Of a stretch of 64,000 nucleotides of DNA, positions 1-7,762 are shown one piece after another. The number at the start of each line of letters is the position of its first letter. Position 1 is the stretch's first letter. The translations under genes were made by a program, and so were the position numbers. The DNA is taken from contig NZ_LYWZ01000022.1 in assembly GCF_001661965.1 (NCBI RefSeq), positions 1-64,000 on the forward strand. The letters run 5' to 3'. The notes beneath the pieces are model-generated. The model did not search any database. It saw only the letters and a program-made list of their open reading frames with translations, and was not told the DNA's origin. This DNA is from Croceicoccus mobilis. GTDB taxonomy: Bacteria; Pseudomonadota; Alphaproteobacteria; Sphingomonadales; Sphingomonadaceae.

Positions 1-1586
1 TCCTTGATGTCGCAGGTCTTGCAGTGGACGCAGTTCTGCGCGTTGATCACGAATTTGGGCTCTGCGCCCTCTTCGTCGAGACCGGTATATTCATACACCC
101 CCGCCGGGCAGTAACGCGCCGCAGGCCCGGCATAGACCGGCAGGTTGATCTTCAGCGGAACATCCGGGTCCTTGAGCTGAAGGTGGCAGGGCTGATCTTC
201 CTCATGATTGGTGTTCGACAGGAACACGCTGGAAAGACGGTCGAAGCTGATCACGCCATCGGGCTTGGGATACTGGATCGGCTTGAACAGATCGGCGCGC
301 ATCGTCTGATCGCAGTCGCGGTGGTGCTTCATGGTGATCGGCAGGCCGATCTTCAGCGTGCGCATCCACATGTCCGCGCCCGCGATCACCGTGCCCAGCG
401 CGCCGCCGAACTTGGCGACGGCGGGTTCGGCGTTCTTCACTTTCTTCAGTTCATCCGCGATCCAGCTCGAACGCAATGTCGTCTCGTAATCGACGACCTC
501 GTCGCCCGCGCGCTGGGCGCCGATGGCCTCGGCCACGGCTTCGGCCGCGAGCATGCCCGATTTCATCGCGGTATGGCTGCCCTTGATGCGGGGCACATTG
601 ACGAAGCCCGCGCTGCATCCGATCAGCGCGCCGCCGGGGAAGGTGAGTTTCGGCACCGATTGCCAGCCGCCTTCGTTAATGACGCGCGCGCCATAGGAAA
701 CGCGCTTCCCGCCTTCGAGGATCGAGCGGATTTCAGGATGCTGCTTCCAGCGCTGGAATTCCTCGAACGGGAACAGATACGGGTTGGCGTAATCCAGCGC
801 GACCACGAAGCCCAAGGCCACCTGCCCGTTGGCCTGGTGATAGAGGAAGCCGCCGCCCCACGCATCGTTTTCGCTAAGCGGCCAGCCCTGTGTGTGGAGA
901 ACGCGGCCCGGCACGTGCTTGGCGGGATCGATGTCCCACAATTCCTTCATGCCAAGGCCATAGACCTGCGGTTCGCAATTCGCCTCAAGGTCGAACTTCG
1001 CCTTCAGCTGCTTGGTCAGCGACCCGCGCGCGCCTTCGGCAAACAGCGTGTATTTGCCGTGCAGTTCCATGCCGGGCTGGTAATCGGCCTTGTGGCTGCC
1101 ATCGGCGGCCACGCCCATGTCGCCGGTCGCCACGCCCTTGACCGAACCGTCATCGTTATAAAGCACCTCGGCCGCCGGGAAGCCGGGGAAGATTTCCACG
1201 CCCAACCCCTCGGCCTTTTCCGCGAGCCAGCGGCACAGGCTGCCCAGCGAACCGGTGTAATTGCCATCGTTCGACATGAAGGGCGGCATCGCCAGATGCG
1301 GCATCGCGAACTTGCCCTTGGCCGACAGCGTCCAGTGCCAGTTATCCGTCACCGGGGTCTCGGCCATCGGGCAATCGTCATCGCGCCAGTCGGGCAGCAG
1401 TTCGTCCAGCGCCTTGGGATCGACCACCGCGCCCGACAGGATATGCGCGCCGATCTCCGAACCCTTCTCAAGCACGCAGACCTCAAGATCCGCATTCACC
1501 TGCTTCAACCGGATCGCGGCGCCCAATCCCGCAACGCCGCCACCGACGATGACGACATCATAAGGCATGGATTCGCGTTCGGACAT
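1..1586 (-). CDS. Electron transfer flavoprotein-ubiquinone oxidoreductase (3' end missing)
   Basis: Passes electrons from reduced ETF (acyl-CoA and amino-acid dehydrogenation) to ubiquinone at the inner membrane. The start at 1586 is followed by an N-terminal FAD dinucleotide-binding motif (VVIVGGGVA). At the window edge the frame reads the C-terminal 4Fe-4S segment NCVHCKTCDIK, diagnostic for this family. About 528 codons are present and the last few residues and stop lie off the left edge. The large opposite-strand frame over this region is its antisense shadow. Transcribed away from the uracil-glycosylase-like gene, with about 150 bases between the two starts. Confidence 0.93.
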   Translation of the reverse strand, partial: MSERESMPYDVVIVGGGVAGLGAAIRLKQVNADLEVCVLEKGSEIGAHILSGAVVDPKALDELLPDWRDDDCPMAETPVTDNWHWTLSAKGKFAMPHLAMPPFMSNDGNYTGSLGSLCRWLAEKAEGLGVEIFPGFPAAEVLYNDDGSVKGVATGDMGVAADGSHKADYQPGMELHGKYTLFAEGARGSLTKQLKAKFDLEANCEPQVYGLGMKELWDIDPAKHVPGRVLHTQGWPLSENDAWGGGFLYHQANGQVALGFVVALDYANPYLFPFEEFQRWKQHPEIRSILEGGKRVSYGARVINEGGWQSVPKLTFPGGALIGCSAGFVNVPRIKGSHTAMKSGMLAAEAVAEAIGAQRAGDEVVDYETTLRSSWIADELKKVKNAEPAVAKFGGALGTVIAGADMWMRTLKIGLPITMKHHRDCDQTMRADLFKPIQYPKPDGVISFDRLSSVFLSNTNHEEDQPCHLQLKDPDVPLKINLPVYAGPAARYCPAGVYEYTGLDEEGAEPKFVINAQNCVHCKTCDIK

Positions 1587-1738
1587 TCTTGGCTCCCGGT
1601 TTCATTTGCCCATTGATGGGCTGTTCGATCTTCAATGCAGGGCTTGATTGCTGTTGGCCCTGCGGTCAAGGGTTCACCCATCAAATGCACGGACGCGATG
1701 TTAGGGACCCGGAAAACTTGGACAGTGGGCGAGACGAT

Positions 1739-2482
1739 ATGGACGCTTTGGTCGCCAGCTGGTCCGCTTTCTGGGCCGATGCGGGTGTAGACAGCGACTT
1801 CCTCGACGATCCGCGTGACTGGCTGGCCGAAGCAAAGCCCGCCGACAACCCCCAAAAAGGAGAGCGCCAGCCCGCGCGCGCCGTCGCGCCCCGCGAAACC
1901 GCCAAGCCGAAGATCGGCGGCCCGCGCGAAAGCTGGCCGCAAACGCTGGAGGATTTCCGCAGCTGGTGGATGAGCGCACCCATGCTTGATGAGGCACCAG
2001 CCACCAGCCGTGTCGCACCGGCGGGCAAGGCGGGCGCGCGGCTGATGGTGCTGGTATCCGATCCTGCCGCCGACGATAGGGCTGGCGAAGCCGGCGCGCT
2101 GTTGTCGGGCACGGATGGCCGCATGCTCGATGCGATGCTGGCGGCGATGGGGCTGACGCGTGAGGATTGCTATCTCGCCTCTGCCCTGCCGCGCCACACG
2201 CCTGCGCCCGACTGGCGCCAATTGCACGAAGACGGTCTGGGCGAATTGCTGCGTCACCATGTCGCATTGGCCCGGCCCCGGCTGCTGGCCGTGTTCGGGC
2301 GCGACACCGTGCGCATGATCGCGCCAGAGCGATTCGACGGGTCCGCGATGACCGGTTCGATCTCGCTGGAAGGCGGCGAAATTCCGCTGATCGCGGGTTA
2401 TCCACTGGGCGTGATGGCGACAAGGCCGCAAAGAAAGGCCCTTTGGTGGCAATGCTGGCTCGGCCTCTCGCAGACGGCTTGA
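1739..2482 (+). CDS. Uracil-DNA glycosylase-like protein, Fe-S cysteines absent
   Basis: 247 residues. The C-terminal 150 residues look like the family 4/5 uracil-DNA glycosylase fold: LMVLVSDP, a GxDGRMLDAMLAAMGL helix, YLASALPRH, and a closing segment with GYPLGVMATRPQRK. The cysteines that bind the 4Fe-4S cluster in family 4 enzymes are not there and the canonical GExPG motif near the active site is replaced by SDPAADD. It may be a degenerate or redirected paralogue rather than an active repair enzyme. The start MDALVASW is preferred over the upstream 1589 start because the extra N-terminus is low-quality and Cys-rich. Confidence 0.75.
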   Translation: MDALVASWSAFWADAGVDSDFLDDPRDWLAEAKPADNPQKGERQPARAVAPRETAKPKIGGPRESWPQTLEDFRSWWMSAPMLDEAPATSRVAPAGKAGARLMVLVSDPAADDRAGEAGALLSGTDGRMLDAMLAAMGLTREDCYLASALPRHTPAPDWRQLHEDGLGELLRHHVALARPRLLAVFGRDTVRMIAPERFDGSAMTGSISLEGGEIPLIAGYPLGVMATRPQRKALWWQCWLGLSQTA

Positions 2483-2626
2483 CGAAAAACGCGCGCGGAT
2501 TCACCCTTCGTTCAGCGCGATAGGGCAGGTTTCCGCCTGCCCGATGCATGCCCGCATGCACGCGTGGGCTCCCCGGTCAGGCCGGGGCGCAGGATTCTTG
2601 GCGTAATGAAAGGCAACAGGACCACG

Positions 2627-4420
2627 ATGGCTGTTCGCATCCCCCGGCCCCTTACCGCGATCCCGGCGCTTGTCGCCGCGCTGTCCCTTGCCCAGCCCGC
2701 CGCCGCCGATGGCACCAGCAATGCCGCGATCAGCATCGAACGCGGCGCGCATATCCCGGCGCAGCTGACCGATGCCGACCGCGCCTTTTACCGAGAGGTT
2801 TTCAACCAGCTCGATGCAGAGAACTGGGGGCAGGTGCAGTACCTGCTCTCACAGCGGCCCGACGGCCCGCTGACGCAGCTCGCGCTGGCGGAATATTACC
2901 TTGCCCCCAATTCGCCCCGGATCGAACTTTCCGATCTCAACACATGGCTCGCCAAGGGGCGCGAATTGCCGCAGGCCGGACAGATCGGTCGCCTTGCGCT
3001 AAAGCGCGGGCTGGAACGCGCGCCCGACCTCCCCTCGCAGCAGCGGCTGGTCTATGTGCGCGGCCCTGCCCTGCGCACTCGCCCGCGCGGCGTGGGCGAT
3101 GGCACCATGCCCGACTCCATTGCCGAGGCGATCAATGACCGCATCGTCAACGATGATCCGGGCGGCGCGCGGCAATTGCTCGATGGCGTCGATGCCACGC
3201 TTTCGCCCGCAGCGCGCGCCGAATGGCGCCAGCGCGTGGCGTGGAGCCATTATATCGAGAATGACGACCAGACCGCTTTGGCTCTTGCCCGCCGCGTTGC
3301 CGATAATGGCGCCGGACCGTGGGTGGCCGAAGGGTGGTGGGTCGCAGGGCTGGCCGCATGGCGCCTCGACAATTGCGAACTGGCCGCCGATGGCTTTACC
3401 CGCGCCGCCGGAACCGCGCAGAACATCGAATTGCGCGCCGCGGCTCATTACTGGGCCGCCCGCGCCTTCACCCGCTGCCGCCAGCCGGGCGAGGCTGCGC
3501 CTGCGCTCCGCCGCGCTGCGGGCTATTCCGACACGCTTTACGGCATGCTTGCTGCCGAAAGGCTGGGCATGCGCCTGCCGCAGCTTGCCAGCGCGGCGAA
3601 GTTTTCGCCCGCCGACTGGAATACTCTGCAGGACGATCCCAATGTCCGCACCGCCGTCGCACTGGTCGAAATCGGGCGCGAAGGCCTGGCCGACGAGGTG
3701 CTGCGCCACCAGGCCGAGATCGGCGATGCGCGCGAATATCAGCCGCTCGCCCGGCTGGCGCGCACGCTGGGGCTGGCCGGAACGCAGCTTGCCATGTCGA
3801 CCCGTGTTCCCGCGGGGGCAGATCCTGATCCATCCACCCGCTTTCCCGTCACGCGCTGGGCGCCGGTGGATGGCTGGCGCGTCGATCCCGCGCTGGCCTA
3901 TGCGCATACGCTGCAGGAATCGCGGTTCCAGCCCGGCGCGGTCAGCCCGGCGGGGGCTGTCGGGCTGATGCAGATCACCCCGATCACCGCGCGCCAGCAC
4001 GCAGGTCTCGGCCTTGGCCAGAATACCGCGGCGCTGAAAGACCCGGCCACTAACATGAGCTATGGGCAGAAGAATCTGGAGATGCTGCGCGACAGCCGCG
4101 GTACGCAGGGCCTGCTGCCCAAGATCATGGCCGCCTATAATGCCGGGCTTTCCCCGATCACGCGCTGGAATACGGAAATCAACGACAAGGGCGATCCGCT
4201 GCTCTGGATGGAATCGATTCCCTATTTCGAAACGCGGTCCTATGTCGCGATCGTGACCCGCAATTACTGGATGTACCAGCGCCAGCAGAACCGCGATTCC
4301 GATTCGCGCGAAGCCTATGCCCAGAACCTATGGCCCCGCTTCCCGGGCGTTGCCGGCACCGACGCGGTGGCGCAGCACGGGCACGAAGTTCTGTCCGACA
4401 CGATCCGCAGCGGAGGCTGA
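2627..4420 (+). CDS. slt: Soluble-type lytic murein transglycosylase
   Basis: Cleaves peptidoglycan glycan strands in the periplasm, leaving 1,6-anhydro-MurNAc ends. 597 residues: a signal peptide (MAVRIPRPL then a hydrophobic stretch ending PAAADG), an alpha-helical superhelix of about 380 residues, then the SLT catalytic domain with TLQESRFQP (catalytic Glu about residue 431), VGLMQITP and AAYNAG. AGGA five bases before 2627 supports this start; ATG at 2606 is an alternative that only lengthens the n-region. moaB follows within 5 bases, so the two are probably co-transcribed. Confidence 0.92.
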   Translation: MAVRIPRPLTAIPALVAALSLAQPAAADGTSNAAISIERGAHIPAQLTDADRAFYREVFNQLDAENWGQVQYLLSQRPDGPLTQLALAEYYLAPNSPRIELSDLNTWLAKGRELPQAGQIGRLALKRGLERAPDLPSQQRLVYVRGPALRTRPRGVGDGTMPDSIAEAINDRIVNDDPGGARQLLDGVDATLSPAARAEWRQRVAWSHYIENDDQTALALARRVADNGAGPWVAEGWWVAGLAAWRLDNCELAADGFTRAAGTAQNIELRAAAHYWAARAFTRCRQPGEAAPALRRAAGYSDTLYGMLAAERLGMRLPQLASAAKFSPADWNTLQDDPNVRTAVALVEIGREGLADEVLRHQAEIGDAREYQPLARLARTLGLAGTQLAMSTRVPAGADPDPSTRFPVTRWAPVDGWRVDPALAYAHTLQESRFQPGAVSPAGAVGLMQITPITARQHAGLGLGQNTAALKDPATNMSYGQKNLEMLRDSRGTQGLLPKIMAAYNAGLSPITRWNTEINDKGDPLLWMESIPYFETRSYVAIVTRNYWMYQRQQNRDSDSREAYAQNLWPRFPGVAGTDAVAQHGHEVLSDTIRSGG

Positions 4421-4424
4421 TCCC

Positions 4425-4952
4425 ATGGCAATCGATGAAAGCCGCACCTTCAAACCGGTGCGCATCGCCCTGTTGACCGTGTCCGACACGCGCGGCCCCG
4501 ACGAAGACACCAGCGGCGACATCCTCGCCCAGCGTATCCGCGATGCGGGCCACACGCTGATCGACCGCATGATCCTGAAGGACGATGCCGAGGTGATCGC
4601 AGCCCAGCTGCACACTTGGATCGAGGACGAGAACGTCGATGCGGTCGTCTCCACCGGCGGCACCGGCCTTACCGGCCGCGATGTCACGCCCGAGGCGCTG
4701 GAGCGGGTGAAGACCCGCGACATTCCGGGATTCGGAGAGCTTTTCCGCTATCTCAGCTACAAGACCATCGGCACCAGCACGGTGCAGTCGCGCGCCTGCG
4801 CGGTGGTGGCGCGCGGGACCTATATTTTCGCGCTGCCCGGATCGAATGGCGCGGTAAAGGACGGGTGGGACGGCATTCTTGCCGAACAGCTCGACGCCCG
4901 CAACCGCCCCTGCAATTTCGTGGAACTGATGCCCCGCTTGCGGGAGAAGTGA
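4425..4952 (+). CDS. moaB: Molybdenum cofactor biosynthesis protein MoaB/MogA family
   Basis: 175 residues, the usual size for MoaB. Family members bind or adenylate molybdopterin in the cytoplasm during molybdenum cofactor assembly. Visible motifs are LLTVSDTRGPDEDTSGD near the N-terminus, STGGTGLTGRDVTPEA in the middle (pterin-binding loop) and FALPGSNGAVKDGW near the C-terminus. The start at 4425 has a strong GGAGG (4412-4416) that overlaps the end of the transglycosylase gene, implying translational linkage. No other molybdenum cofactor gene is in this window. Confidence 0.93.
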   Translation: MAIDESRTFKPVRIALLTVSDTRGPDEDTSGDILAQRIRDAGHTLIDRMILKDDAEVIAAQLHTWIEDENVDAVVSTGGTGLTGRDVTPEALERVKTRDIPGFGELFRYLSYKTIGTSTVQSRACAVVARGTYIFALPGSNGAVKDGWDGILAEQLDARNRPCNFVELMPRLREK

Positions 4953-4956
4953 GGCC

Positions 4957-5475
4957 CTAGGCTTCCTTCACGCCCGCGGCCTGCAGAGCCGCGATCAGGG
5001 CACGCGTTCCGCTCTCGCCCAGCACCTCTTTCGGCACGATGTTGTAAAGCATTTCCGAATGGAACAGCATGACGAGGCGCTTCGTCTCGCCCCAGCGCCA
5101 AAGCTCGTCCATCGGCATGGCGGACTGACCGCGTTCGCCCTCAAGGTGGATCACCTCGCCCTCCAGCCAGAACCGCAAAGGCGTTTGCAGCGCCTTGCTC
5201 TGCCGGAAATGCCGCCGCGCCAGCACGGGCACGAAACCGTATTGCAGCAAGGCGAGCAGCAGCGGAATGGCCACGGCAAACATGACCACATCGCGCAGCG
5301 ATTGCCCCAGATGCAGCGTCAGCACGGCCAGCACGAGCCATGCCGCGATCACGATGCCCAGCATCACCGCGCCCGGCCCGCGAAACATGCGCCGCCACAG
5401 CGTGGCCTGCATGGCCTCCACCACATCGCGTTCGCTAACCCGGAAACTCACCGGCTGATCGATTGCCCCGTCCAT
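4957..5475 (-). CDS. YcxB-like membrane protein
   Basis: 172 residues. Two adjacent transmembrane helices (roughly residues 35-75, VMLGIVIAAWLVLAVL and VVMFAVAIPLLLALL) are followed by a cytosolic C-terminal domain with FRQSKAL, FWLEGEVIHLEGERG and FHSEMLYNIVPKEVL, the pattern of YcxB-like C-terminal domains. Function unknown. It ends 5 bases from the moaB stop on the other strand (convergent). Starting at ATG 5475 removes a poorly conserved leader that would begin at 5523. Its start faces the LexA-boxed radical SAM gene, so that box could also affect this gene. Confidence 0.7.
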   Translation of the reverse strand: MDGAIDQPVSFRVSERDVVEAMQATLWRRMFRGPGAVMLGIVIAAWLVLAVLTLHLGQSLRDVVMFAVAIPLLLALLQYGFVPVLARRHFRQSKALQTPLRFWLEGEVIHLEGERGQSAMPMDELWRWGETKRLVMLFHSEMLYNIVPKEVLGESGTRALIAALQAAGVKEA

Positions 5476-5538
5476 TCGATTACCCCATCCATCGCGCCAC
5501 CCTAGCGCCGAAGAATTAAACAAACGAGCATGTTAGAT

Positions 5539-5553
5539 GTTCTTGTTATGTTC
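5539..5553. promoter_or_regulatory. LexA (SOS) box, GTTC-N7-GTTC
   Basis: The sequence reads GTTC TTGTTAT GTTC, an exact match to the alphaproteobacterial LexA direct-repeat operator. It lies 24 bases before the radical SAM start and covers the -35 element (TTGTTA) of the best promoter candidate there. Confidence 0.75.
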
Positions 5554-5570
5554 ACTCTATCGGCTAGAAT
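5543..5570 (+). promoter_or_regulatory. Promoter of the radical SAM gene
   Basis: TTGTTA (5543-5548), 16-base spacer, TAGAAT (5565-5570). Transcription would begin at or within a base or two of the ATG at 5577, so the mRNA is probably leaderless; no Shine-Dalgarno sequence precedes the ATG. The LexA box overlaps the -35. Confidence 0.5.
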
Positions 5571-5576
5571 GCTCCG

Positions 5577-6680
5577 ATGCCGAATCGCCCCACCCCTCAC
5601 CCCGCGCATCCCGATGCCGAGCGCGGCCGTGGTGCGCCCAGCAATGCGGTGCCGCAGCGTTTCGGGCTGGCATCGCGCGTGGCAGATGGCGACTGGCTGG
5701 ACGCCGCCGAAGCCATCGATGGCGCGCCGACGAAGCGCCGGACCACTGTGACGGAGGAGCATCCCCGCTCCATCCTCACCTTCAACAATTCGCCCGACAT
5801 CGGCTTTGACCGTTCCATCAATGCCTATCGCGGGTGTGAGCATGGCTGCATCTATTGCTTCGCCCGGCCCACCCATGCCTATCACGACCTGTCCCCCGGC
5901 CTCGATTTCGAAACGAAGCTGTTTGCCAAGCCGAATGCGGCGGACCTGCTGCGCAAGACCCTGGCCAAGCCCGGATACACCCCGCGCCCGATCGCGATGG
6001 GGACGAACACCGATCCCTATCAGCCGATAGAGGGGCGATACCGGATCACGCGGCAAGTGCTGGAGCTGTGCCTGGAGGTAAGGCACCCCGTCACGATCAC
6101 CACGAAGTCGGACCGGGTTTTGCACGATCTCGACCTCCTGGCAGAGCTGGCTCGGGCCAATCTGGTGGCCGTGGGGATCTCGGTCACCTCGCTGGATGCG
6201 CGGCTGTCGCAAACGCTGGAGCCGCGCGCACCTTCGCCCGAGAAGCGGCTGGCGGCGCTGACCCGGCTGGCCCAGGCGGGCGTGCCGACGCATGGCATGC
6301 TGGCCCCGGTCATTCCGGCGATCACCGACGAATTCATCGAACGCACCGTGGCGCGGCTGGCCGAGGCGAATGTGGACAGCGCAGGCTGGATCCTGATGCG
6401 ACTGCCGCACGAGGTTTCGCCCTTGTTCCGTGAATGGCTGGATGTCCATTTCCCCGACCGCGCGGGCAAGGTCATGGCATTGGTGCAGGAAATGCGCGGT
6501 GGGCGAGACAATGAACATCGCTTTCACGAACGCTTTCGCGGCAAGGGCGCATGGGCAGAGATGATCCGCGCCCGTTTCCGCCTTGCTGTGAAGAGAAGCG
6601 CCATCCCGCAGCGGCGCATGCAGCTTGACTGCTCGTCGTTCCGCGCGCCGTCGCTCGATGGGCAGCTGGCGCTTTTCTAA
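5577..6680 (+). CDS. PA0069/Rv2578c-family radical SAM protein (SplB-like)
   Basis: 367 residues. The 4Fe-4S motif is C87-x3-C91-x2-C94 (CEHGCIYC), preceded by the family signature INAYRGCEHGCIYCFARPTH; later motifs include MGTNTDPYQP, TITTKS and GISVTSLD. The family is related to spore photoproduct lyase, and its substrate is not established. The reading frame has no other plausible start before residue 130, so the ATG at 5577 is used although it lacks a ribosome site. A LexA box sits over its promoter, which points to a role in DNA damage or its by-products. Confidence 0.88.
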   Translation: MPNRPTPHPAHPDAERGRGAPSNAVPQRFGLASRVADGDWLDAAEAIDGAPTKRRTTVTEEHPRSILTFNNSPDIGFDRSINAYRGCEHGCIYCFARPTHAYHDLSPGLDFETKLFAKPNAADLLRKTLAKPGYTPRPIAMGTNTDPYQPIEGRYRITRQVLELCLEVRHPVTITTKSDRVLHDLDLLAELARANLVAVGISVTSLDARLSQTLEPRAPSPEKRLAALTRLAQAGVPTHGMLAPVIPAITDEFIERTVARLAEANVDSAGWILMRLPHEVSPLFREWLDVHFPDRAGKVMALVQEMRGGRDNEHRFHERFRGKGAWAEMIRARFRLAVKRSAIPQRRMQLDCSSFRAPSLDGQLALF

Positions 6681-6784
6681 GGCCGCGCGCAATTACGGAA
6701 TAAGCCATATTCATTTCCGTTAGCCCGGTGGTAACCGCGCCCCGATAGGCTTGTGCCCGGTAACCGAACGAACGGGGATAAGCC

Positions 6785-7762
6785 TTGCACCGTCTTCACG
6801 GCCTCGATGCCCTGCGCGGCATGGCAGCGCTGGTCGTGCTGTTCATGCATGTCTTCGGCTTTGCCGCCGGCCACCTCACGGTCGATTTCTTCTTCATGCT
6901 GTCGGGCTATGTCATGACCCGCACCTATGAAGAGCGACTGGCTGGCGGCGGCCTCTCGCCCCTGCGCTTCCTGGCCGCGCGCTACCGCAGGCTGTGGGCG
7001 CCGATGGCTGGCGGGGTGACGCTGGGCTTCATCGTCTATCTTGCCCGTGGCGGCCCGCTGGTCGATGGCACGATCGCCTATGGGCTTGGCCTGATGATGG
7101 TGCCGGCAGGTGCTACCACGCCATTCCTGCTCAATCTGGCGGCGTGGTCGATCTTCTACGAACTTCTCGCCAACGCAGGCCATGCGGCGGTTTTCGCACG
7201 CATGGGCAATCGCGCGCTCTTCGGTCTGCTCGGGATTTGCGCCTCGATGCTGGTCGCGGCAACGGCACTGGTGGAATTTCCCCGCATCCTCGCGGTGACA
7301 AGCCTGGAGATCCAGCTGCTGGTGATACCCCGCGCCCTCACCTCCTATCTGATCGGCATTCTCGCCTTTCGCCTCTTGCGCGACAGGCCGGTGCTGCCCA
7401 TCCCCCTATGGGCCGGGCTGATCGCGCTGCCAGCCTATGCGGCGCTGGTCGCCTTCGCCCCCTTCCCGCTGTGGCAGCTGCCCTTCATCTTCGCCATCGC
7501 GCCTGTCATGCTGGCATCGGGATTGGCGCCGGCTGGCGCGTCGGCACGGCTTTGGGAGTGGCTCGGCAACCTCTCCTTTCCGCTCTATGCGCTGCATGTC
7601 CCCACAATACAGTTCAGCGCCATGGCCGGACTGAACGCGCAGGCCACGATCTGCCTGTGCCTTCTGGTGGCGATAGGCTGGATGCTCGCCGAACGCCGAC
7701 TGGCCGGACACAGGCCCCGGACCAGCGACGCTCTCACGATCAGATACTCAACCGCACGCTGA
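6785..7762 (+). CDS. Acyltransferase 3 family membrane protein (OafA-like)
   Basis: 325 residues beginning with the family hallmark LHGLDALRGMAALVVLFMHV, followed by VDFFFMLSGYVMTRTY and about ten hydrophobic helices. Such proteins transfer acyl groups onto extracytoplasmic sugars of lipopolysaccharide, exopolysaccharide or glycans; the acceptor cannot be told here. The start is a TTG codon, chosen because the conserved LDALRG block begins a few residues later. Its last 23 bases overlap the 3' end of the TonB receptor gene on the other strand. Confidence 0.88.
   Translation: MHRLHGLDALRGMAALVVLFMHVFGFAAGHLTVDFFFMLSGYVMTRTYEERLAGGGLSPLRFLAARYRRLWAPMAGGVTLGFIVYLARGGPLVDGTIAYGLGLMMVPAGATTPFLLNLAAWSIFYELLANAGHAAVFARMGNRALFGLLGICASMLVAATALVEFPRILAVTSLEIQLLVIPRALTSYLIGILAFRLLRDRPVLPIPLWAGLIALPAYAALVAFAPFPLWQLPFIFAIAPVMLASGLAPAGASARLWEWLGNLSFPLYALHVPTIQFSAMAGLNAQATICLCLLVAIGWMLAERRLAGHRPRTSDALTIRYSTAR

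Noticed and set aside
24-1616. 530-codon open frame on the plus strand
   Set aside because: Antisense to ETF-ubiquinone oxidoreductase, whose minus-strand frame reads clear family motifs; high-GC codons keep the opposite strand open.
1608-1621. GCCCAT-TG-ATGGGC palindrome between the first two genes
   Set aside because: Two-base loop and no promoter context; probably chance.
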